From: Gilliamella sp. Choc5-1
GTDB lineage: Bacteria; Pseudomonadota; Gammaproteobacteria; Enterobacterales; Orbaceae
Reading direction: 5' to 3'
Assembly: GCF_001690595.1 (NCBI RefSeq)
Contig: NZ_LZHH01000122.1
Span: 41,097 to 105,096, forward strand
DNA: 64,000 nucleotides
Part shown: positions 58,491-64,000 of the stretch, in pieces
How the letters are laid out: each line of letters opens with the position of its first letter
Numbering within the stretch: the first letter of the stretch is position 1
Made by a program: the position numbers and the translations under genes
Notes under the pieces: generated by a model
Database searches by the model: none
What the model saw: only the letters and a program-made list of their open reading frames with translations
Told to the model about the DNA's origin: nothing

Positions 58491-59618
58491 CTATAAAAAC
58501 ATCTCTAATAACGAATTCAAAAATAACTTGCCATGATCAGTTACCAACCAGTTTTGTTTATCCTCAATTATATAATTTTTTTCAATGGCTGTTGTTATTT
58601 GTTTTTCAACTGAGTGTAAAGGTAAATAAGTCCGTTGTTCAAATTCATGTTTAGGTGTTGGTTCAAAAAGCCTAAAACGATTCATAAAAAATTCAAAAGG
58701 TAATTCCTCTTTTGGAACTGTATAATATTTATCTAAATAACGCCCCTCTAAATATCCTTTTGGATGACGAGTTTTTATAGTGCGAATAATTTTTCCATCA
58801 GGTTGCGTTAATTTACCATGAGCGCCACATCCAATGCCTAAATAGTCTCCAAATCGCCAATAATTTAAATTATGTTGGCATTGTAATCCTTCTTTAGCAT
58901 AAGCAGAGGTTTCATACTGTTGGTAACCATTTTCAGTTAATAATTGATGACCTTGTTGATAAATTTCCCAAAGTTTATCATCATCAGGTAAAACTGGTGG
59001 TTTTGAACCAAATAGCGTATTTGGCTCAATAGTTAATTGATACCAAGATAAATGCGGTGGTGCAATGGCAATGGCTTGTTTTAAGTCATATAGAGCATCA
59101 TCAATACTTTGATTTGGCAAACCATGCATTAAATCTAAATTAAAGCTTCTTAAATTTAATGTTTTGGCAATTTTTCCGGCTGTAATTGCTTCTTTGGGAT
59201 CGTGTACCCGTCCTAATTTAACAAGTTTATCGATCTGAAAACTTTGCACACCAATTGATATTCGGTTTATACCCGATTGCTGATAGCCATTAAACCTTTC
59301 TATATCAACCGAATTTGGGTTAGCTTCGATAGTGATTTCAGCATCCTTATGTATAGGGATGATCTTATTTATATTTGATAATAATTTATCAATCAACTCG
59401 GCTGAAAATAGACTAGGTGTACCTCCACCGATAAAAATTGAATGAATTGAGCGATTTGAACAGAAAATAGTATCTTTTTGCAAATCTTTAAGTAAATGCT
59501 CTATATAAGATTCATAATTTGGCGTTTTTTTTATGGTATGTGAATTAAAATCGCAATAGGGACATTTTTGTACGCACCATGGCATATGAATATATAAACT
59601 TAATGGGATTTTATACAT
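58491..59618 (-). CDS. hemW: Heme chaperone HemW (radical SAM)
   Basis: HemW is related to oxygen-independent coproporphyrinogen oxidase but acts as a heme chaperone. From ATG 59618 the protein is 375 residues: MYKIPLSLYIHMPWCVQKCP, with the cluster motif CxxxCxxC at Cys15, Cys19 and Cys22, then IFIGGGTPSLF, ITIEANPNS, RISIGVQSF and the C-terminal HemN domain. The frame is open to a GTG at 59672, which would add 18 residues (containing CSNCFC) encoded by the dispersed repeat; no ribosome site supports it. The repeat covers the 5' untranslated region and the start codon. Confidence 0.9.
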   Translation of the reverse strand: MYKIPLSLYIHMPWCVQKCPYCDFNSHTIKKTPNYESYIEHLLKDLQKDTIFCSNRSIHSIFIGGGTPSLFSAELIDKLLSNINKIIPIHKDAEITIEANPNSVDIERFNGYQQSGINRISIGVQSFQIDKLVKLGRVHDPKEAITAGKIAKTLNLRSFNLDLMHGLPNQSIDDALYDLKQAIAIAPPHLSWYQLTIEPNTLFGSKPPVLPDDDKLWEIYQQGHQLLTENGYQQYETSAYAKEGLQCQHNLNYWRFGDYLGIGCGAHGKLTQPDGKIIRTIKTRHPKGYLEGRYLDKYYTVPKEELPFEFFMNRFRLFEPTPKHEFEQRTYLPLHSVEKQITTAIEKNYIIEDKQNWLVTDHGKLFLNSLLEMFL

Positions 59619-59652
59619 AAACGTAGTGTTACCTGAAACTTTTTGACAAAAA
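59606..59652 (-). repeat. About 45-bp dispersed repeat, copy C, covering the hemW start
   Basis: On the minus strand it reads TTTTGTCAAAAAGTTTCAGG, then TAACACTACGTTTATGTA. The last part contains the hemW start codon (ATG at 59618). Copy A at 3334 shares the core and ACGTTTATGTA; copy B at 34933 shares the core, TAAC and a GTATAAAAT end. Confidence 0.7.
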
Positions 59653-59798
59653 CAATTAGAGCATTGTTTCACTATTTATAGTGCTTTATTTTACTCCAAT
59701 TCTTTAAAAAATGCTTTTGCATCTATTATGTTTTTATTATTCACTTAAGAAGTATACAATTATCAATAAGTTGTTAAATTTATTATTTAGGAGTAAAT

Positions 59799-60671
59799 AT
59801 GAGTATATATAAAGAGATTTTAGATAGTAGCTTATCAGGTGCATCCTTAAGCCCATCAGTAAAACAGTCAATTTATGGTGAACTACCAATTTTAGTTATT
59901 AATCATAGCACTTGTTGTGCTGCTGTTGCATTACAAGGTTCACACCTATTATTTTGGCAACCATCTACTGAACAAACACCAGTTGTTTGGCTGAGTAACA
60001 AAACAAATTTTAAAAAAGGAGTAGCCATTCGAGGTGGAGTGCCTGTTTGTTGGCCTTGGTTTGGTCAGTTAGGCAATCCTTCTCATGGTTTTGCACGCAT
60101 TGTCGAATGGACATTAGATTCATGTAAAGAGGACGAGCAAGGTGTTACCCTTGTTTTATCGCTCACTAATAATCCGCAGACAGAATCTTATTGTAGCAAA
60201 CCTTTCTCGGTATCATTAAATCTTCATCTAGGTAAAACTTGTGAAGTTTCTTTAAGCTGCTTAGCAGACTTTGATGTAACTAGTGCTCTACATACCTATT
60301 TTGGAGTTGATAATATTAGTAGTGTTGTAGTCAAAGGTTTAGGTGAAGCTTATCAAGAACGACTTGCTGATGAAAACAAACCGGCGACTGTGGGGCAATT
60401 GACATTCAATCAAGAAGTCGATCGTATTTATACCAATGCAAGTAATCAAATCACTGTTACTGATGGCACTCGAACAATTCAATTAACCAATACTAATGTA
60501 AGTGATGTTGTTACTTGGAATCCATGGATAAATAAAGCTAAATCAATGGGAGATTTTGGTGATGATGAGTATAAATCTATGGTTTGTGTCGAAGCAGGCT
60601 GTATCACAAAACCATTAAAGTTATTACCGAATAAAAAATCAACTTATGGTTTTAAAATAGAATTGATCTAA
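59799..60671 (+). CDS. yeaD: D-hexose-6-phosphate mutarotase (YeaD-like)
   Basis: This aldose-1-epimerase-like enzyme interconverts anomers of glucose-6-phosphate. The 290 residues follow the YeaD family: ALQGSHLLFWQP, AIRGGVPVCWPWFGQLGNPSHGFAR with the conserved His, SALHTYFGVDNI, VVTWNPWINKAKSMGDFGDDEY and the Glu-containing VCVEAGCI. GGAGTAAAT precedes the ATG. Together with pgi and zwf it acts on hexose-6-phosphates. Confidence 0.88.
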   Translation: MSIYKEILDSSLSGASLSPSVKQSIYGELPILVINHSTCCAAVALQGSHLLFWQPSTEQTPVVWLSNKTNFKKGVAIRGGVPVCWPWFGQLGNPSHGFARIVEWTLDSCKEDEQGVTLVLSLTNNPQTESYCSKPFSVSLNLHLGKTCEVSLSCLADFDVTSALHTYFGVDNISSVVVKGLGEAYQERLADENKPATVGQLTFNQEVDRIYTNASNQITVTDGTRTIQLTNTNVSDVVTWNPWINKAKSMGDFGDDEYKSMVCVEAGCITKPLKLLPNKKSTYGFKIELI

Positions 60672-60740
60672 GTGTGCATATAATATTCCATATACGTAAT
60701 CAATATTTTACTGATTTGTAATATGATTAATTGATTGCGT

Positions 60741-60822
60741 TTAGAGGGATAACACTTTATAATCCCTAACGCTTTTTAAAGTACTAGTTTGATAGCCAAT
60801 TACTGGGTCGCCTGTAATTGGT
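60741..60822 (+). ncRNA. Structured 5' leader of rplY
   Basis: Two hairpins precede rplY: TTAGAGGGAT with ATCCCTAA (60741-60768, one bulge) and GCCAATTAC with GTAATTGGT (60795-60803/60814-60822) with loop TGGGTCGCCT. I recall that leader RNAs for autoregulation by L25 have been proposed in gammaproteobacteria; that this is one is inference from position and folding only. Confidence 0.5.
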
Positions 60823-60852
60823 TTCTATTTTAAATAATTAAGAGAAATTAAT

Positions 60853-61137
60853 ATGTTTACATTTAAAGCTGAAGTTAGAAAAGAGCATGGTAAGGGTGCG
60901 AGCCGCCGCCTGCGTCACGCTGGTAAATTCCCAGCCATTATTTATGGTGGAACTGAACCTGCAGTCTCTGTTGTGCTTGACCACAACCAAGTTTTTAATA
61001 TGCAAGAAAAACCAGAATTTTATTCTGAAGTGTTAACTATTGAAGTTGACGGAAAAGCAGTTAAAGTAAAAGTGCAAGCAGTACAACGTCATGCATTTAA
61101 ACCAAAATTAGTTCATATGGATTTTGTACGAGCATAA
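60853..61137 (+). CDS. rplY: 50S ribosomal protein L25
   Basis: L25 binds 5S rRNA in the large subunit. The 94 residues equal the E. coli length (short form, without the CTC domain): [70 protein letters not shown] precedes the ATG. A structured leader lies upstream and a strong terminator downstream, so it is monocistronic. Confidence 0.96.
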   Translation: MFTFKAEVRKEHGKGASRRLRHAGKFPAIIYGGTEPAVSVVLDHNQVFNMQEKPEFYSEVLTIEVDGKAVKVKVQAVQRHAFKPKLVHMDFVRA

Positions 61138-61177
61138 TTTGCTTATTGGGAAATTACCCAATAACTTGTTTCAAACA

Positions 61178-61205
61178 AAAGGTCACCCAAAGGTGGCCTT
61201 TTTGT
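61178..61205 (+). terminator. Terminator of rplY
   Basis: AAAGGTCACC (61178-61187) pairs with GGTGGCCTTT (61192-61201) with one G-U pair, followed by TTTGTTTT. A second hairpin, TTATTGGG with CCCAATAA (61143-61164), precedes it. Confidence 0.85.
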
Positions 61206-61318
61206 TTTAGAGTAAATAAAGGATAATGCCTATTACTATGATTTATCCTATTAATTGGGTATACAGCAACCATTCAACATAATAGAATAATTACATTATA
61301 CCATCGTAGGAGAAAACC

Positions 61319-62779
61319 ATGTCTGATATCCCAGCTTGCGATTTAGTTATTTTTGGTGCTAAAGGGGATTTGACAAGACGTAAATTATTACCGTCTTTAT
61401 ATCAATTAGAAAAGCACGGAAAGCTACCTGAACAAATAAAAATTTTAGGCGTAGGGCGTGCTGATTGGGATCATGCTGCTTATTGTGAGGTAGCAAAAGA
61501 AGCGCTAATCTCGTTTATGCCAGAACCGTTAGATGATAATATTTGGAAACGATTTAGCCAACGATTGGACTTTCATAAATTAGATGTTAATGATAGTGCT
61601 GGTTTTGAAAGATTGAAAAATAAACTTGATTTGAATCATCCAGCTATTTTCTATTTTGCAATGCACCCAGGTGCTTTTGGAACTATTTGTCAAGGTTTAG
61701 CTGCTGCAGGATTAAATCAATCGCAAAACCGCATTGTGATGGAAAAACCGCTTGGAACAGATCTCAATTCATCTCGTGAAATCAATGATTCAGTGGCTAA
61801 ATTCTTTAGTGAATCGCAAGTTTATCGTATTGATCATTACTTAGGTAAAGAATCAGTATTAAACCTATTAGCTTTACGATTTGCTAATACAGTTTTTGCG
61901 TCATTTTGGGATCGTAATTCTATTGATCATGTCGAAATTACGGTAGCTGAACAAGTAGGTATTGAAGGGCGTTGGGGATATTTTGATAAAGCTGGTCAAA
62001 TGCGTGATATGGTACAAAACCATTTATTACAAATATTAACAATGATTGCCATGTCCCCGCCTGCTAATCTTGAAGATGATAGCTTGCGTAGTGAAAAGAT
62101 AGCTGTACTTAATGCGCTTAGACCAATTAACAAAACCAATATTCGAGAAAAAGTAGTTCGAGGACAATATACAGCAGGCTTTGTTAATGGTGTTAATGTG
62201 CCAGGATATTTAGAAGAAGATGGCGCAAATCAAAAAAGTAATACTGAAACATTTGTTGCAATTCGAGTTGATATTGATAACTGGCGCTGGGCAGGTGTTC
62301 CTTTTTATTTACGTACAGGTAAGCGCTTACCAAGTAAATGTTCTGAAGTTGTAGTTTATTTCAAACCATTACCACTTAATTTATTTAGTGAATTTTATCC
62401 AGAATTACCTCAAAATAAATTGACGATTCGTTTACAACCTGATGAAGGTATGGATATTGAAATTCTAAATAAAGTACCAGGATTGGATAGTAATCATAAC
62501 TTACAAACCACTAAACTTGACTTAAGTTTCAGCGAAACTTTTCACCAACAAAGTGCTGATGCTTATGAGCGTTTATTACTTGAAGTTATGCGTGGTCGCC
62601 AAGCATTATTTGTTCATCGTGATGAAGTTGAGGCTGCATGGAAATGGGTTGATTCAATTATTAGTGCATGGGAATCAGAAAATGATGCCCCAAAAACCTA
62701 CCAAGCTGGAACTTGGGGACCAGTCGCATCCGTTGCCTTAATCACTAGAGATGGGCATTCATGGCACGAATTTGAATAA
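61319..62779 (+). CDS. zwf: Glucose-6-phosphate 1-dehydrogenase
   Basis: Zwf makes 6-phosphogluconolactone with NADP+, the entry to the pentose phosphate route. Of 486 residues (E. coli 491), the coenzyme site is VIFGAKGDLTRRKLLPSLYQL, and the substrate site is RIDHYLGKE at 170-178, with the catalytic His downstream in the QVGIEGRWGYFDKAGQMRDMVQNHLLQ region. AGGAGAAAA precedes the ATG. It is followed by pgl. Confidence 0.96.
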   Translation: MSDIPACDLVIFGAKGDLTRRKLLPSLYQLEKHGKLPEQIKILGVGRADWDHAAYCEVAKEALISFMPEPLDDNIWKRFSQRLDFHKLDVNDSAGFERLKNKLDLNHPAIFYFAMHPGAFGTICQGLAAAGLNQSQNRIVMEKPLGTDLNSSREINDSVAKFFSESQVYRIDHYLGKESVLNLLALRFANTVFASFWDRNSIDHVEITVAEQVGIEGRWGYFDKAGQMRDMVQNHLLQILTMIAMSPPANLEDDSLRSEKIAVLNALRPINKTNIREKVVRGQYTAGFVNGVNVPGYLEEDGANQKSNTETFVAIRVDIDNWRWAGVPFYLRTGKRLPSKCSEVVVYFKPLPLNLFSEFYPELPQNKLTIRLQPDEGMDIEILNKVPGLDSNHNLQTTKLDLSFSETFHQQSADAYERLLLEVMRGRQALFVHRDEVEAAWKWVDSIISAWESENDAPKTYQAGTWGPVASVALITRDGHSWHEFE

Positions 62780-62792
62780 AGGAAAAGTAACT

Positions 62793-63491
62793 ATGTTTAC
62801 GCTAAATAAATATCAAAATAGCCAATTATTGATCGAAGATTTAACTTCACATATTGTCAATGAATTAAAACAGGCAATTATACAAAAGGGGCATGCTTCA
62901 ATTGCTGTTTCAGGTGGAAAAACACCTATTCCACTGTTTGTTTCACTTAGTCAACAAAATATAGAATGGAGCAGAGTTTTTATTACGTTGGTGGATGATA
63001 GATGGGTTGATGATACAGATGATGCTAGTAACGAAAAGTTAGTGAACACTTATTTATTACAAAATAATGCTAAATTGGCTAATTTTGTTGGTTTAAAAAA
63101 CAGTTGTAATAATCCATTTGATGGTGCAAAAGTTACAGATAAACTTTTAGATAAAGTCCCGATGCCATTTGATGTAGTGATTTTAGGTATGGGAGAAGAT
63201 GGACATACTGCCTCGTTATTCCCTGGCGCTGCTAATTTGGCTAACGGTTTAGATATGAAATCAGGGCGGAAAGTTGTTGGTATGACACCATTAACAGCAC
63301 CACTAGATCGTATTACATTAACATTGCCAGCTATTTTAAATAGCAAAAATATCTACCTACATTTAGTTGGTGAAAGCAAATTGCGTGTATTAGAACAAGC
63401 CGAAAAAGATAATGATGTTAATCAAATGCCTATTCGTGCTGTTTTGCAACAGGACAAAGTTAATATAATTGGGTTTTGGACTGTATCTTGA
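62793..63491 (+). CDS. pgl: 6-phosphogluconolactonase
   Basis: Pgl hydrolyses 6-phosphogluconolactone to 6-phosphogluconate. The 232-residue product is of the DevB/NagB-like type: SIAVSGGKTPIPLFVSLS, VFITLVDDRWV and VILGMGEDGHTASLFPGA. ATG 62793 lies 13 bases after the zwf stop, with AAAGGAAAA upstream; the longer frame to 62751 overlaps zwf and is unlikely. No gnd or edd follows; an IS element does. Confidence 0.93.
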   Translation: MFTLNKYQNSQLLIEDLTSHIVNELKQAIIQKGHASIAVSGGKTPIPLFVSLSQQNIEWSRVFITLVDDRWVDDTDDASNEKLVNTYLLQNNAKLANFVGLKNSCNNPFDGAKVTDKLLDKVPMPFDVVILGMGEDGHTASLFPGAANLANGLDMKSGRKVVGMTPLTAPLDRITLTLPAILNSKNIYLHLVGESKLRVLEQAEKDNDVNQMPIRAVLQQDKVNIIGFWTVS

Positions 63492-63532
63492 GTTTTGCTG
63501 CAGTAACTCAAACTTAATCTGACAGACACGTA

Positions 63533-64000
63533 TTACTCATCGGCCTGCATTTTAACAAAATGCGTGTCCGATGAGCAAAATAAATTCTCCAATTGCTTTT
63601 CCTTAACCAACCCCTTTGCATCATTCCATGTTTGCCATGGTGTCCTCCCATAACAATATTTTCCTGAATGAGCTCTTTCTCGATTGTAAAATTCAAGCCA
63701 TTGCTCAATATCGTTTTGTATTTCACTCAATTGCGTGTAAATCTTACGTCGAAATAAAATATCATAACATTCTGTTTTCATCGTCTTATGGAATCGCTCA
63801 CAAATACCGTTAGTTTGTGGGCTGTAGGCTTTGGTCTTGGTGTGTTCAATATCTTCTAGATTAAGATAAAGCTCATAAGCATGGCTCTCCTTATGGCCAT
63901 TATATTCCGTACCTCGGTCTGTAAGAATGCGTAACAGCGGCACTTGTTCGCTGTCAAAGAAAGGAAGCACTTTATCATTGAGCATATCGGCAGCAATCAG
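63533..64000 (-). CDS. IS481-family transposase, 3' part (continues beyond the window)
   Basis: The minus-strand frame is open to the window edge (readable as LIAADMLND before 63985). It has the rve core: ILTDRGTEYNGHKESHAYELYL, KAYSPQTNGICERFHKTMKTE (catalytic Glu) and a C-terminal WLEFYNRERAHSGKYCYGRTPWQTW. These match IS481-type transposases. The visible part has no internal stop, so it may be intact. It differs clearly from the remnant at 391-906. It starts 41 bases after pgl. Confidence 0.85.
   Translation of the reverse strand: MIAADMLNDKVLPFFDSEQVPLLRILTDRGTEYNGHKESHAYELYLNLEDIEHTKTKAYSPQTNGICERFHKTMKTECYDILFRRKIYTQLSEIQNDIEQWLEFYNRERAHSGKYCYGRTPWQTWNDAKGLVKEKQLENLFCSSDTHFVKMQADE
63536..63575. 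other. Long hairpin overlapping the 3' end of the transposase gene
   Basis: CTCATCGG (63536-63543) pairs with CCGATGAG (63568-63575), and inside it GCATTTT (63547-63553) with AAAATGC (63557-63563). It covers the last codons of the transposase. The lack of a U-tract on either side argues against a simple terminator; it may limit transcription into or out of the element. The element end itself lies in 63512-63535 but I cannot fix it without the other end. Confidence 0.6.

Noticed and set aside
59619..59672. N-terminal extension of HemW with three Cys (CSNCFC), starting at a GTG
   Set aside because: The extension is encoded by the dispersed repeat and has no ribosome site; HemW proteins normally start a few residues before the SAM motif, as from 59618.

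Overview
The window is AT-rich chromosomal DNA of a gammaproteobacterium. Gene orders (mraZ to lpxC, ptsH-ptsI-crr, ygfB-pepP, nrdR-ribD, zwf-pgl) and proteins that align from end to end with enterobacterial homologues as I remember them support this. The very low GC, the small intergenic regions and the sugar-PTS emphasis suggest a host-associated lineage such as Orbaceae (Gilliamella-like). That placement is inference and rests on no database comparison.

Layout. 1-910: decayed IS481-type insertion sequence debris, with two degenerate copies of one element end. 1198-3242: an accessory cassette made of a YaaW/UPF0174 protein, a WYL-type regulator with an apparent frameshift, a small membrane protein and a small secreted protein. 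3243-4017: gene-free, with a lone terminator and a MraZ-type operator. 4018-22009: a complete, co-directional division and cell wall (dcw) cluster, mraZ-rsmH-ftsL-ftsI-murE-murF-mraY-murD-ftsW-murG-murC-ddlB-ftsQ-ftsA-ftsZ-lpxC, closed by a strong terminator. 22090-31853: housekeeping genes (yfbR, pgi, the PTS core ptsH-ptsI-crr, a lipoprotein, ygfB-pepP, tonB with a Fur-like box, ispB). 31963-41361: an RhtA-like exporter, ffh, ridA, tyrB, a 49-residue entericidin-like lipoprotein, a lipoprotein/DUF2569 pair, galU, glnD. 41863-47753: a DMT exporter, a long MprF plus AcvB/VirJ reading frame, an HD hydrolase. 48307-52298: an ACT/DUF711 pair, nrdR-ribD, an unknown protein. 52413-58248: a divergent sugar locus with a fructose-type PTS, a PfkB kinase, a GatY/KbaY-type aldolase, a DeoR regulator and a tagatose-kinase-like PfkB protein, with a well-formed operator and CRP site between the two arms. 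58491-63491: hemW, a YeaD-like mutarotase, rplY with a structured leader, zwf-pgl. 63512-64000: the 3' end of another IS481-family transposase that runs off the window.

How the genes work together. The dcw cluster makes UDP-MurNAc-pentapeptide, lipid I/II and the FtsQ/L/I/W/A/Z divisome, and ends in lipid A synthesis. The general PTS proteins would energise the sugar-specific EIIA and EIIBC at 52-54 kb, whose EIIA has no HPr domain of its own. Pgi, Zwf, Pgl and the YeaD-like mutarotase all act on hexose-6-phosphates.

Most notable points: the MprF-AcvB reading frame, whose fusion depends on an A7 tract; the YaaW/WYL cassette; the repeated operator and CRP site of the sugar locus; three copies of a roughly 45-bp repeat, one of which contains the start codon of hemW; and the ACT/DUF711 pair.
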